45,597 bases of DNA, taken from Dehalococcoidia bacterium. GTDB lineage: Bacteria > Chloroflexota > Dehalococcoidia > Tepidiformales > Tepidiformaceae. This document shows positions 15,935 to 23,613 of this stretch, piece after piece (the first letter of the stretch is position 1; each line of letters starts with the position of its first letter). The notes under the pieces are model-generated. The model worked only from the letters and a program-made list of their open reading frames with translations. It did no database searches and was not told the origin of the DNA. The position numbers and the translations under genes are program-made. The stretch covers positions 1 to 45,597 of the forward strand of contig JADLBC010000017.1 in assembly GCA_020847985.1 (NCBI GenBank). The letters run 5' to 3'.

Positions 15935-16939
15935 GTGAACGTGCTCGCCATCGAATCTTCGTGCGATGAGACCTCGGCCGCGGTGGTGGTCGATGGCCGC
16001 GTGGCGCGTTCGAACGTGGTGGCGAGCCAGGTCGACCTGCACGCGCGCTACGGCGGTGTCGTGCCCGAGGTGGCGAGCCGCCAGCACCTGGCGAAGGTGC
16101 TCCCGGTGATCCGCGACGCCCTCGACGCCGCGGGCTGCACCCTTGGCGACATCGACGCCGTCGCGGGCACGCGCGGCCCCGGGCTCGCGGGGGCGCTGCT
16201 CGTGGGCTACAGCGCGGCGAAGGCGATTGCGTTCGGGCGCGACCTGCCGTTCCTTGGCACGAACCACCTCGAAGGCCACATCTACGCGAACTGGCTGGTC
16301 GAAGGCGATGAGCCGCGCTTTCCCGCGCTCTGCCTGGTCGTCTCCGGCGGGCACACGGACCTCGTGCTCATGCGTGGGCACGGGGAGTACGAACGGCTTG
16401 GCGGCACGCGCGACGATGCCGCGGGCGAGGCGTTCGACAAGGTCGGGCGCCTCCTGGGGCTGCCGTTCCCCGGCGGCCCCGCGGTCGCGCGCGAAGCCGA
16501 CGCCTTCGCCGCCCGTGGTGCGAAAGGATTCAGCCTGCCCCGCGCCTGGCTCCCGGGGACGTTCGATTTCAGCTTCAGCGGGCTCAAGACGGCGGCGCTG
16601 CACGCGGTCCGTTCGGGCAAGTACGGCACGCCCGAGGTGGCGGCGGCGTTCCAGGAGTCCGTGGTGGACGTGATCGCGGGGAAGACGTCGCGGCTCGCGG
16701 CGGAGCTGGGCGCGGTCGAGGTCCTCGTGGCGGGGGGCGTGGCCGCGAACCGGCGGCTGCGCGAGGAGTTGGCGCGACGCTGCCCGGTGCCCGTGCGCAT
16801 CCCGCCGGCGCGGCTCTGCACCGACAACGCGGCGATGATCGGCGCCGCCGCGACCTACCGCCTGCGGCTGGGCGAACGCAGCGCCTGGGACGAGGACATC
16901 TTCAGCACGAACGACTGGTCGGCGCCGCTGCCGGGCTGA
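15935..16939 (+). CDS. tsaD: tRNA N6-adenosine threonylcarbamoyltransferase
   Basis: TsaD transfers the threonylcarbamoyl group to A37 of ANN-decoding tRNAs, working with TsaB, TsaE and TsaC in the cytoplasm. The 334-residue product begins VLAIESSCDETSAAVV, has the metal-binding HLEGH (His111, His115), the SGGHTDLVLM nucleotide strand, and VAGGVAANRRLRE, all diagnostic. Length matches bacterial TsaD. Its partners are not in the window. It starts at GTG with a leaderless promoter and ends 12 bases before a convergent methyltransferase. Confidence 0.97.
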   Translation: MNVLAIESSCDETSAAVVVDGRVARSNVVASQVDLHARYGGVVPEVASRQHLAKVLPVIRDALDAAGCTLGDIDAVAGTRGPGLAGALLVGYSAAKAIAFGRDLPFLGTNHLEGHIYANWLVEGDEPRFPALCLVVSGGHTDLVLMRGHGEYERLGGTRDDAAGEAFDKVGRLLGLPFPGGPAVAREADAFAARGAKGFSLPRAWLPGTFDFSFSGLKTAALHAVRSGKYGTPEVAAAFQESVVDVIAGKTSRLAAELGAVEVLVAGGVAANRRLREELARRCPVPVRIPPARLCTDNAAMIGAAATYRLRLGERSAWDEDIFSTNDWSAPLPG

Positions 16940-16951
16940 TTCGAAGGCGGT

Positions 16952-17659
16952 TCACGCGTGCGCTTCGAGGAGGTAGCGGCCCTCGGTGAGCACGATCCCG
17001 TCCGCACCGCCGTGCCGGGCCTCAATGGCGATAAGCGCATCGATGTCCCGGTCGATGTCAAACCCGGGGATCTCCCAGGGCGAAACCGCGAGGCAGAAGG
17101 CCAGGTCGCCGAGCGTGGCGAACGCGGTGTCGTACCGGGCCGAGCGCACACTGACGTCCATGCCCATGGCGGCGAACGCCCGCGCGTACTCCTGTTCGTG
17201 GTCGGGGAAGCGCGTTCGGCGTGGGAAGAACTCGGCCAACTCCGGCCAGTTCCAGGGCGCGACCTGCTGCGTCAGGAACGTGCCGCCGGGGCGAAGGATG
17301 CGGGCGATTTCCGCCGGCGCGGTCTCCTCGTGGCGGCTGAGGACCAGGTCGAACGTGCCATCCGCGAAGGGGAGGTGCGCGGCGGCCGCCATCACGACTC
17401 CGATCCCGCGCGAGCCGAGATTCCGGGCGGCGACGCGCGCGTTCGGGGGCCAGGATTCGCTCGCGAAGAAATGGCCGGGCAGGCCGGCGGCGATCTCCGC
17501 GAGCCGTTCGCCGCCGCCCGTGCCGGTATCGAGCACGGATGTGGCCTTCGCCGCGCGCTCGCGCGCAAGGGCGGCGTAGTCCCAGGGGATGCCGCTCCCG
17601 AGCACGCGCGCGTGGACGCCGGCGAAGTCCCAGCCGGTGAAGGCGCGGGCACGTTCCAT
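16952..17659 (-). CDS. SAM-dependent methyltransferase (class I)
   Basis: The 235-residue protein has the Rossmann SAM motif SVLDTGTGGGERL (about 41-53), the acidic SES after the second strand, HLPFADGTFDLVLSRHE (motif III/IV, about 94-110) and EIARILRPGGTFLTQQV. The acceptor is unknown. The N-terminal start at ATG 17659 gives a slightly short N terminus; the frame stays open upstream (DPRDALAELRPF) but offers no convincing start codon. Convergent with tsaD; divergent from citrate synthase. Confidence 0.8.
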   Translation of the reverse strand: MERARAFTGWDFAGVHARVLGSGIPWDYAALARERAAKATSVLDTGTGGGERLAEIAAGLPGHFFASESWPPNARVAARNLGSRGIGVVMAAAAHLPFADGTFDLVLSRHEETAPAEIARILRPGGTFLTQQVAPWNWPELAEFFPRRTRFPDHEQEYARAFAAMGMDVSVRSARYDTAFATLGDLAFCLAVSPWEIPGFDIDRDIDALIAIEARHGGADGIVLTEGRYLLEAHA

Positions 17660-17831
17660 GAAGGGCCGCAGTTCGGCGAGCGCGTCGCGGGGGTCACGCG
17701 GGGGGGCAAGGCTTCTCCCGTGGCCGAGGAGGCGGGCTTCAGGGTACCGCGAACGGCGGCGTTTTCGCGCGGAAATCCCATCGTCATGCTATGCATCCAT
17801 CGACGGGGACTGTCGTCAGTGGCGAACCCGG

Positions 17832-17858
17832 TGGTAGAATGCGCGCGCTGTATACAAT
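17832..17858 (+). promoter_or_regulatory. Promoter region of citrate synthase (TAGAAT / TACAAT)
   Basis: Two candidate -10 hexamers, TAGAAT (about 17833) and TACAAT within TATACAATCG (about 17852), lie 55-75 bases before the TTG start. They imply a leadered mRNA, which agrees with the clear AAGGAGT ribosome site at 17894-17900. Confidence 0.5.
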
Positions 17859-17909
17859 CGCTGGTCCGGTCGCACGCCGGGCCCGCGGATATGAAGGAGT
17901 GCGACACCC

Positions 17910-19040
17910 TTGACCGAAATCGCGCGCGGCCTTGAAGGCATCAACGTAACGGCGACCAAGCTCTGCCGGATCGATGGCCTGAAGGGCGAACTCATCTACT
18001 CCGGCTACAACATCTACGATCTCGCCGAAAAGTCCTCCTTCGAAGAGGTCGCCTTCCTCCTCTGGAACCAGCGCCTGCCCAACAAGCAGGAACTCGACGA
18101 CCTCAAGGCCTTCCTCAACAAGGAACGCCCCCTCGATGGCGTCGTCGAGCGCCTGATCCGCGAACTCTGGCCGCACGTCCGCCCGATGCGCACCCTCGAA
18201 ATCGCCGTCGAAGTGATCGGCGCTATCGACCCGGATTCGAGCGACCTCACCCAGCCGACGCTGCGCAAGACGGCCGCGCGCCTCACCGCGAAGATGGCGA
18301 CGGTCATCGCCGCCTACGACCGCCTGCGCAACGGCAAGGAGCCGGTGGCCCCGCGCGACGACCTCGGCCACGCCGCGAACTTCCTCTGGATGCTCACGGG
18401 CGAAGAGCCGACGGAACTGGCGAAGCACGTCATGGATGTCGCCTTCATCCTCCACGCCGAGCACGAAATGAACGCCTCGACCTTCTCGGCGATGGTCACG
18501 GGCTCGACGCTGAGCGACATGTATAGCTCCATCGCCTCGGCCATCGGCACGCTCAAGGGGCCGCTGCACGGCGGCGCGAACGAGGCCGTGTTCAAGACGG
18601 TCGACGCCATCAAGGAAGAGAAGAACATCGCCCCGCACGTCGAGGCGCTGCTCGGCCGGGGCGAACGGGTGATGGGCATCGGTCACCGCATCTACAAGAC
18701 GACGGACCCGCGCGCCGTCATCCTCGAGCGGCTCGGGCACCAGGTCGCGGAGACCTCGCCGGACCGCTGGTACTTCGACCTCAGCCTGAAGCTGCGGGAC
18801 TACCTGGCGCGCAAGCTCGAAGGCAAGCCGCTGTACCCCAACGTCGACTTCTTCAGCGCCTCGGTGTACCGGATGCTCGGGATCAAGAGCGACCTGTACA
18901 CGCCGATCTTCGCGCTGGCGCGCATCACGGGCTGGACGGCGCACCTGCTGGAGCAGTACGCGGACAACCGCCTGGTGCGGCCGAACGCGCTCTACGAAGG
19001 CGCCGCGAACCGGGAGTACACGCCCATCGCGAATCGCTGA
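17910..19040 (+). CDS. gltA: Citrate synthase
   Basis: Citrate synthase condenses acetyl-CoA and oxaloacetate, the first TCA-cycle step. The 376-residue product has the catalytic histidines in HAEHEMNAST (His185), GPLHGGANE (His220) and GIGHRIYKT (His259), and the aspartate in YPNVDFFSASVY. It is the short type of Gram-positive bacteria and archaea rather than the hexameric proteobacterial type, so a 2-methylcitrate synthase activity cannot be excluded. It starts at TTG nine bases after AAGGAGT. Codon use is noticeably clean and C-ending, as for highly expressed genes. A 24-base perfect palindrome follows as probable terminator. Confidence 0.96.
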   Translation: MTEIARGLEGINVTATKLCRIDGLKGELIYSGYNIYDLAEKSSFEEVAFLLWNQRLPNKQELDDLKAFLNKERPLDGVVERLIRELWPHVRPMRTLEIAVEVIGAIDPDSSDLTQPTLRKTAARLTAKMATVIAAYDRLRNGKEPVAPRDDLGHAANFLWMLTGEEPTELAKHVMDVAFILHAEHEMNASTFSAMVTGSTLSDMYSSIASAIGTLKGPLHGGANEAVFKTVDAIKEEKNIAPHVEALLGRGERVMGIGHRIYKTTDPRAVILERLGHQVAETSPDRWYFDLSLKLRDYLARKLEGKPLYPNVDFFSASVYRMLGIKSDLYTPIFALARITGWTAHLLEQYADNRLVRPNALYEGAANREYTPIANR

Positions 19041-19055
19041 GGCGCTTCGCGACGG

Positions 19056-19205
19056 GAGTTCCAGTGGCCAGTTCCCCGTTCCCAGTGTTGGAATGCGAAG
19101 GGGTGCTCCGATCGGAGCACCCCCTTCCCTCGCTTCTTCCCATCCGCCCGGCAGCCTCCCCCGGGGTTGCCCCCTGGGTACTGGGAACCGGGAACTTGGA
19201 ACTCG
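19056..19205. repeat. Composite heptamer repeat C-(palindrome)-A-core-C
   Basis: TTCCAGTGGCCAGTTCCCCG-type units (19056-19088) precede a perfect palindrome, then a pyrimidine run, a core with CCCCCGGGGTTGCCCC, and GGGTACTGGGAACCGGGAAC units that end at the stop codon of the convergent lyase gene. Confidence 0.75.
19100..19123. terminator. Perfect 24-base palindrome, probable bidirectional terminator
   Basis: GGGGTGCTCC, GATC, then GGAGCACCCC forms a ten-pair stem with a four-base loop, followed on the plus strand by CTTCCCTCGCTTCTTCCC and lying between the 3' ends of two convergent genes. The T content downstream is moderate. Confidence 0.6.
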
Positions 19206-20009
19206 CTACTCGAGCGCCCGCAGGGCGCGCACGCTGTGGGCATCGATGATGGTTTCGGCGGCGCGGGCCACCCAGGCGCCTTCGGCTTTGGCGGCGTCGT
19301 AGGCGTCGGCCTCGGCTTTGGCGCGCTGGAGGCGGAATTCGCCGGGCGCGAAAAGCTGGTTCGTGTTCGCGACGTGCCGCGCATCGACGATCACCGCCCC
19401 GGCGAAGCCGTGCTGGAAGAGGAACTGCAACTCGAGCCCGGACGAGGTCACGAGCGGGAGCTTTTCGTGCGCGCGGGCGGCGGCGACGACGGCGCCGCGG
19501 GGGTAGGCGAGCCGTTCGCCGCGCTCCTCGGCGCGAGCGCCCACATCCCAGGCATAGGCTTCGCCATCGAACAGGAGGCCGGCCACGCGAGGCGCGGCGT
19601 GCGCGATCTCGGCGGCGCGCAAGAGGCCCCGCGCGGTATCGATCACGGGGAAGGCGAGCACTTCGCCGGGTTCGATGGCGCGGTCGTATTCGAATTCGCG
19701 CAGGAGCACGGCGAGGTCGCGCACGTCCTGCGGTTCGACCGTGTGGGGGAGGAAGACGCCCCCGAGCCCGGGCACGACCACGGCCGCGAGGTCGGCGCGG
19801 AGCAGCTGCGTGCGCGGGTGGTTCACGGTGACGATGGCGCGCTTGCCGGATTCGACGATGCGTGGGATGGCCGCGAGGGCCGCTTCGCGCAGCGCTTCCA
19901 CGGGGTGGCGCGCATCGGCGAGCGTGAGCGCGATGGCGTCGGCGGGCGCAGCAAGGGCATCTTCGAGCGGCCCGCCGGCGGGGATGCGAACAATGGAGCG
20001 AAGGCGCAC
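19206..20009 (-). CDS. HpcH/HpaI aldolase / citrate lyase beta-subunit-like protein
   Basis: The 267-residue protein belongs to the CitE-like TIM-barrel family, which cleaves or forms C-C bonds of CoA esters or 2-oxoacids. It starts VRLRSIVRIPAGGP, includes KRAIVTVNHPRT (equivalent to the VRVN-type motif) and VLAFPVIDTARGLLRAAEIAHA with the family E/D pattern, and LLFDGEAYAWDVG. The start GTG shares one base with the stop of the DinB gene (TAGTG), so the two are coupled; the longer frame up to 20147 is antisense to DinB coding and was rejected. The catalytic substrate is unknown. Its stop is at the edge of the heptamer repeat. Confidence 0.8.
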   Translation of the reverse strand: MRLRSIVRIPAGGPLEDALAAPADAIALTLADARHPVEALREAALAAIPRIVESGKRAIVTVNHPRTQLLRADLAAVVVPGLGGVFLPHTVEPQDVRDLAVLLREFEYDRAIEPGEVLAFPVIDTARGLLRAAEIAHAAPRVAGLLFDGEAYAWDVGARAEERGERLAYPRGAVVAAARAHEKLPLVTSSGLELQFLFQHGFAGAVIVDARHVANTNQLFAPGEFRLQRAKAEADAYDAAKAEGAWVARAAETIIDAHSVRALRALE

Positions 20010-20551
20010 TAGCGGTTGGTCCCCCCGATATACCCGCCGACGACGAGCGGCCGGGGCTCGAGCGCGGCGAGGTGGATGTCCTGGCGGAGCGCCATCACCT
20101 GCTGGAGGTGGTCCAGCGTGTGGCGGTACATGGTCTCGGCGATCCACTGGCAGGTGAGCGGGCCCCAGCGCGTGTCCGTCCGCCAGCCCTGCCAGACGTT
20201 CTCGGGCAGGCGGGTGAGGATGCCGAGCTCCTCATCGCGGATGCGCACGAGGTCGCTGACCATCGAGGCCATGGGCTCGGTGACGTCGTAGCGGTGTTCG
20301 CGCCATTCGCGACGGTTATAGTCGAGGGGGTCGAGCATGTCGGGCACGGTCGCCCAGCGAAGGAGGGGGAGAAGGACCTCCGTCTCCATGTCGCGAACGT
20401 GGCTGGTGTGCTCGTGGATGGTCCATTCCTGGGCGGAGGGCGAGTAGCCCTGGTCGAGCAGGGAGACGTTCCGCACGGCCCAGGCGAAGTCTTCGGTGGC
20501 CTGGCGCAGGCGGGCGAGCAGTTCCTCGCGGTAGTTGGATGTCTCGGGCAC
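20009..20551 (-). CDS. DinB-family four-helix-bundle protein
   Basis: The 180-residue protein shows the DinB/YfiT pattern of three widely spaced metal histidines: one in WTIHEHTSHVRDME, and the final pair in MYRHTLDHLQQV. DinB-like proteins are thiol-dependent S-transferases or metal-dependent enzymes acting on small molecules. CGCAGGAGG precedes the GTG start by five bases, and TATACT (20585-20590, minus strand) would give a leader of about 27 bases. It is first in a two-gene operon with the CitE-like lyase. Confidence 0.82.
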   Translation of the reverse strand: MPETSNYREELLARLRQATEDFAWAVRNVSLLDQGYSPSAQEWTIHEHTSHVRDMETEVLLPLLRWATVPDMLDPLDYNRREWREHRYDVTEPMASMVSDLVRIRDEELGILTRLPENVWQGWRTDTRWGPLTCQWIAETMYRHTLDHLQQVMALRQDIHLAALEPRPLVVGGYIGGTNR

Positions 20552-20584
20552 GGGGACCTCCTGCGGCGCGTGCGCCCGTCCGGG

Positions 20585-20590
20585 AGTATA
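20585..20590 (-). promoter_or_regulatory. -10 box (TATACT) of the dinB-like/lyase operon
   Basis: TATACT on the minus strand lies about 33 bases before GTG 20551, upstream of a good GCAGGAGG ribosome site. Confidence 0.5.
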
Positions 20591-20616
20591 CCGCGCATGG
20601 GCAGCGCATGGGGTGA

Positions 20617-20750
20617 GGAGTTCCTGTTCCCAGTTCCCAGTTTCAAGTTCCCAGGGGCTACCCCGCTGCTGCCGGGTGCCCCGCCGGGGGCGGAACGCGC
20701 CCCCCGGGGCCGATCCCCTGGGAACCGGGAACTGGGAACCGGGAACTTGA
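20617..20750. repeat. Composite repeat C-core-C' (inverted arms)
   Basis: TTCCCAG-type heptamers (about 20619-20654), a long GC-rich core (20655-20718) and GGGAACC/GGGAACT heptamers in inverse orientation (20719-20747). The right arm ends directly against the TACCAT -10 box of the next gene. Confidence 0.85.
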
Positions 20751-20756
20751 TACCAT
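20751..20756 (+). promoter_or_regulatory. -10 box of leaderless promoter (TACCAT)
   Basis: TACCAT ends seven bases before ATG 20764. It selects that ATG over the ATG at 20755, which overlaps the -10 box itself. Confidence 0.5.
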
Positions 20757-20763
20757 GCGCCCC

Positions 20764-21624
20764 ATGGAGCCCGACGCCGCCGCCACGCGCTACGCCGCCC
20801 GCATCGCCACGCGCGATGCCCAGACCGCGCGCCTCTTCGCCCCCGCCGATGGCGACCGCTGGGACCAGGCCGTCGGCCGCTTCCGCGACGACCCCCGTCG
20901 CAAGCCGGACCGCAACCTCGCGGCCGTGATGCAGTACGTCGAGCCCGGCGACACCGTCATCGATGTCGGAGGCGGCGCGGGCCGGATGGCGCTTCCCATC
21001 GCGCTCACCTGCCGCGAAGTGGTCAACGTCGACCCCTCGGCGGCGATGTGCGCGGAGTTCGACGCAATCGCCCGCGGTGCCGGCATCGCCAACGCGCGCG
21101 CCGTCCAGGCGGACTGGATGGCCGCCGAGGGCATCGAGGGCGATGTCGTGCTCGCGTTCAACGTGGCCTATTTCGTGGCCGGAATCGTGCCCTTCATCGA
21201 AAAGCTGGCGAAGGCGGCGCGGCGCCGCGTCATCGTCAATGGCTGGAGCGTGCCGCCGCCGAACCAGGACGCGCTGCTGTTCGAGGTCGCGCTGGGGGAG
21301 CCGCTGGCGCTGCTGCCGGGGCCGATGGAGCTGGTGCAGGTGCTCTGGGAGATGGGCATCCTGCCGGACGTGCGCGTCCTCGATGGTCGCTTCGCGCTCA
21401 ATCCGCCTCCGCCCACGAGCCGCGAGGCCGCGCTCGAAACGGCGCTGCTGGCGCTGCGGCGGTACGACCGGCTGTCGGCGGATTCGTTCACGCGGGCGCG
21501 GGAGAACATCGAACAGGGGCTGGACCGGCTCTTCCGCATCGAAGGGGAAGCGTGGGTGCCCACCTGGCGCCCGGCGGCGCGGGAGTTGCTCATCACCTGG
21601 GAGCCGGGGCGAACGGCGGGCTGA
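20764..21624 (+). CDS. SAM-dependent methyltransferase (class I)
   Basis: The 286-residue protein has a SAM-binding loop DTVIDVGGGAGRMALPIA (about residues 61-78), NVDPS as motif II, and DVVLAFNVAYFVAGIVPFIEKL as motifs IV-V. The N-terminal helical part (MEPDAAATRYAARIATRDAQ) is typical of small-molecule methyltransferases. Acceptor unknown. A separate promoter-like TACACT (21648-21653) precedes the aldolase gene that follows. Confidence 0.8.
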   Translation: MEPDAAATRYAARIATRDAQTARLFAPADGDRWDQAVGRFRDDPRRKPDRNLAAVMQYVEPGDTVIDVGGGAGRMALPIALTCREVVNVDPSAAMCAEFDAIARGAGIANARAVQADWMAAEGIEGDVVLAFNVAYFVAGIVPFIEKLAKAARRRVIVNGWSVPPPNQDALLFEVALGEPLALLPGPMELVQVLWEMGILPDVRVLDGRFALNPPPPTSREAALETALLALRRYDRLSADSFTRARENIEQGLDRLFRIEGEAWVPTWRPAARELLITWEPGRTAG

Positions 21625-21683
21625 CGCGCCCTCGCCGCCGGGCCGCTACACTCGGCCGGAAGTTCGCGAACGGGAAGCCGCCC

Positions 21684-22256
21684 ATGCCCATCCCACCTGG
21701 CGTACTGCGGGACCTCCAGAAGGTCGGCAAGGACCTCTATCAGCTGGCCCTGGTGACCAGCCACGGGGGAAACCTCAGCGTGCGCGAAGGTCACGACCTC
21801 TGGATCACGGGCACGGGCACGATGCTCGGGCGGCTGCGCGAACGGCACATCGCGCGCGTTTCGCCCGATGGCCGCCACGACGGCCCGCCGCCTTCGAGCG
21901 ATACCACGCTGCACCAGGCGGTGTACGCGATCACGAGCGCGAAGGCCGTCGCGCACGCGCACCCGCGGCACGCCATCGCGCTCTCCTTCGATACGGACCT
22001 GTTCGTGCCCGGCGACCTGGAGGGTCAGCTGCACCTGAAGGAGGTGCCGGTGGTGGCGGCCGGCCCGCTGCAGACGGAAGGCATCGCGACGGCCCTGCGC
22101 AACCACCTGGTGGTGCTGCTGCGCGGTCACGGCGCCTACGCGCGCGGCCAAACGCTCTGGGAAGCGCTCCACTGGATCACGGCGCTGGAGGAGAGCGCGC
22201 ACATCGCCTGGCTGAGGGGGGCGAGTTCCCGGTTGCCGGTTCCCAGTTCCCAGTAG
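21684..22256 (+). CDS. Class II aldolase/adducin-family protein
   Basis: The 190-residue protein resembles L-fuculose/rhamnulose-phosphate aldolases, zinc enzymes that split phosphorylated sugars. Visible are SHGGNLSVRE (about 26-35), LWITGTGTMLGRL, the zinc histidines in AHAHPRHAIA, and RGHGAYARGQTLWEAL. The residue equivalent to the catalytic Glu (usually in PSSE) reads SSDTTLH, so Asp replaces Glu; activity may be altered. The last residues ASSRLPVPSSQ are the translated C-type heptamer repeat, a recent addition to the C terminus. Promoter candidate TACACT at 21648 with a leader of about 24 bases. Confidence 0.82.
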   Translation: MPIPPGVLRDLQKVGKDLYQLALVTSHGGNLSVREGHDLWITGTGTMLGRLRERHIARVSPDGRHDGPPPSSDTTLHQAVYAITSAKAVAHAHPRHAIALSFDTDLFVPGDLEGQLHLKEVPVVAAGPLQTEGIATALRNHLVVLLRGHGAYARGQTLWEALHWITALEESAHIAWLRGASSRLPVPSSQ

Positions 22257-22366
22257 GTGCCGAGTGGGATCGGCCCAGGAGCGAACAGTCTCCCCGTGGG
22301 GTTGACCCCACCTTGAGCCTCGAGCCTCGGACCCCGAGCCCCTTTTCTCCTTCCTCTTTTCTCCCT
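22224..22366. repeat. Composite heptamer repeat C-core-B-A
   Basis: TTCCCGG/TTCCCAG units (22224-22256, coding for the aldolase tail), a core (GGGATCGGCCC ... GTGGGGTTGACCCCA), GAGCCTC units (22311-22340), and TTTTCTC pyrimidine heptamers (22341-22366). It ends at the stop of the convergent small membrane gene. Confidence 0.85.
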
Positions 22367-22570
22367 CTACTCCTCCGGCGGAAGTGCCTTGTCCGGGAAG
22401 CGGCGTTCGAGCATGAAGAGGCCGCCCGAGAGCACCGTCCCGCCGATGGCGCCGAGCACGACGCCCAGGAACACCTTGTCCGGGTCGAAGCGGATGAACA
22501 GGTAGACCACGAAGGTGGCGACGAAGCCAATGAGGAAGTAGTTCAGCTGGCGCCGCAGGAAGCTCCACAT
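22367..22570 (-). CDS. Small two-helix membrane protein (67 aa)
   Basis: The protein reads MWSFLRRQLNYFLIGFVATFVVYLF then a short polar loop (IRFDPDK), a second hydrophobic segment (VFLGVVLGAIGGTVLSGGLFML) and an acidic-basic tail. Two membrane helices with a short hairpin are expected. I do not recognise a family. The start at 22570 is chosen because TACATT sits six bases before it; the longer upstream frame only translates the repeat ([10 protein letters not shown]). Both ends of the gene abut composite repeats. Confidence 0.65.
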   Translation of the reverse strand: MWSFLRRQLNYFLIGFVATFVVYLFIRFDPDKVFLGVVLGAIGGTVLSGGLFMLERRFPDKALPPEE

Positions 22571-22576
22571 GGGGGA

Positions 22577-22582
22577 AATGTA
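22577..22582 (-). promoter_or_regulatory. -10 box of leaderless promoter (TACATT)
   Basis: On the minus strand TACATT ends six bases before ATG 22570. The A-type heptamer tract runs right up to it on the upstream side. Confidence 0.55.
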
Positions 22583-22738
22583 GAGAGAAAAGAGAAAGGA
22601 GGAAAGAGAAAGGGCGAGTTCCCGGTTCCCAGTGCCCGGTTCCCCGGGGATCAACCCCGCGCGGGGGCATCGCCACCCGGGGTGCCCCCGCCTCGAACCT
22701 CGTTAGAGAGAAAAGAGAAAGGAGGAAAGAGACAAGGC
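22583..22738. repeat. Composite repeat A-C-core-B-A
   Basis: GAGAAAA-type tract (22583-22612), TTCCCGG units (22616-22645), core with GGGGATCAACCCC and GGGGGCATC...GGTGCCCCC (22646-22690), a short CCTCGAA piece, and a second GAGAAAA tract (22704-22737). Two A tracts flank the rest in the same orientation. With the next repeat it fills the 315-base gap between the small membrane gene and rlmE; I see no other gene there. Confidence 0.8.
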
Positions 22739-22779
22739 GCGTGCGAGCAACAGCTTCTGCTGGGCTTGCCACTGTTAGC

Positions 22780-22873
22780 GGGGGCAACCCGTCTTGCCGC
22801 CCCGGGGTTGCCCCCGGCCTCGAACCTCGCGCCTCGCGCCTCGCGCCCCTTTTCTCCTTTCTCCTTTCTCTTT
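22780..22873. repeat. Composite repeat core-B-A ending at the rlmE promoter
   Basis: Core GGGGCAACCC...GGGGTTGCCCC (22780-22814), five CCTCGCG-type heptamers (22815-22847) and TTTCTCC heptamers (22848-22873). The last unit touches the CACACT hexamer before rlmE. Confidence 0.8.
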
Positions 22874-22879
22874 CACACT
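22874..22879 (+). promoter_or_regulatory. Weak -10 box (CACACT) before rlmE
   Basis: CACACT ends six bases before ATG 22886; no ribosome site is present. It differs from TANNNT at one base. Confidence 0.35.
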
Positions 22880-22885
22880 TGTCCC

Positions 22886-23548
22886 ATGGCCTACAACCCC
22901 CGCGACAAGTGGTTCCTCAAGGCGAAGGAGGAGAACTTCGCCGCGCGGTCGGTGTACAAGCTCGAGGACATCGACCGGCGGTACAAGATCCTCAAGCCGG
23001 GGATGAAGGTGCTCGACCTTGGCGCGGCGCCGGGTTCGTGGTCGCAGTACGCCTCGCGCGTGCTCGGGGAGAAGGGCCGCATCGTCGGGATCGACCTGAA
23101 CACCGTGGAGGTGGACCTGCCGAACGCGGTCTTCCTCGTGGCCGATGTGCGCGCCGTGGACATGGGCGCGCTCATGCTCAAGGCGGGCGTTTCGCCGCCG
23201 TTCGATGTCGTGATGTCGGACATGGCGCCGCTGACCACGGGCATCAAGCTGCAGGACCAGGAGCGGTCGTTCGAACTCTGTATGTTCGCGCTCGCCGCGG
23301 CCGACCGCTTCCTCAAGTCGGGCGGGACGTTCATCGCGAAGCTGTTCAATAGCCAGGAGACGGATGTCTTCCGGGCGGAGCTGCGCACGCGCTTCAAGCG
23401 GGTAGAGATGGTGAAGCCGCCGGCGACGCGGAGCGAAAGCCGCGAACGGTTCTTCGTCGGGCTCGGCTTCATGGGGGGTGCGAAAGCGGCGAAAACGGCG
23501 CGCACCGCGACAGTGGATGTCGCGGAGGAAAGCCCGCCCCCGGGCTGA
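22886..23548 (+). CDS. rlmE: 23S rRNA 2'-O-ribose U2552 methyltransferase
   Basis: RlmE (FtsJ/RrmJ) methylates U2552 in the A loop of 23S rRNA, acting on the 50S subunit. The 220-residue product has the catalytic set K-D-K-E: Lys25 in RSVYKL, Asp in MSDMAPLTTG, Lys in FIAKLF and Glu in ESRERFFVG. The SAM loop is DLGAAPGSWSQ (44-54). The C terminus after about residue 198 is an unconserved Ala/Thr/Pro tail. Length is otherwise standard. The next gene, thrB, has its own leader. Confidence 0.95.
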   Translation: MAYNPRDKWFLKAKEENFAARSVYKLEDIDRRYKILKPGMKVLDLGAAPGSWSQYASRVLGEKGRIVGIDLNTVEVDLPNAVFLVADVRAVDMGALMLKAGVSPPFDVVMSDMAPLTTGIKLQDQERSFELCMFALAAADRFLKSGGTFIAKLFNSQETDVFRAELRTRFKRVEMVKPPATRSESRERFFVGLGFMGGAKAAKTARTATVDVAEESPPPG

Positions 23549-23613
23549 TTCGCCCGAGCGCAACGCGTTCCCTATCCTCTGGTATCGGACTTCGGAATTC
23601 GAACGGGGGAGCG

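Noticed and set aside
20963..23548. 861-residue plus-strand frame spanning several genes
   Set aside because: Only its last 220 residues (RlmE from 22886) are real; the rest is out-of-frame methyltransferase, aldolase and repeat sequence.
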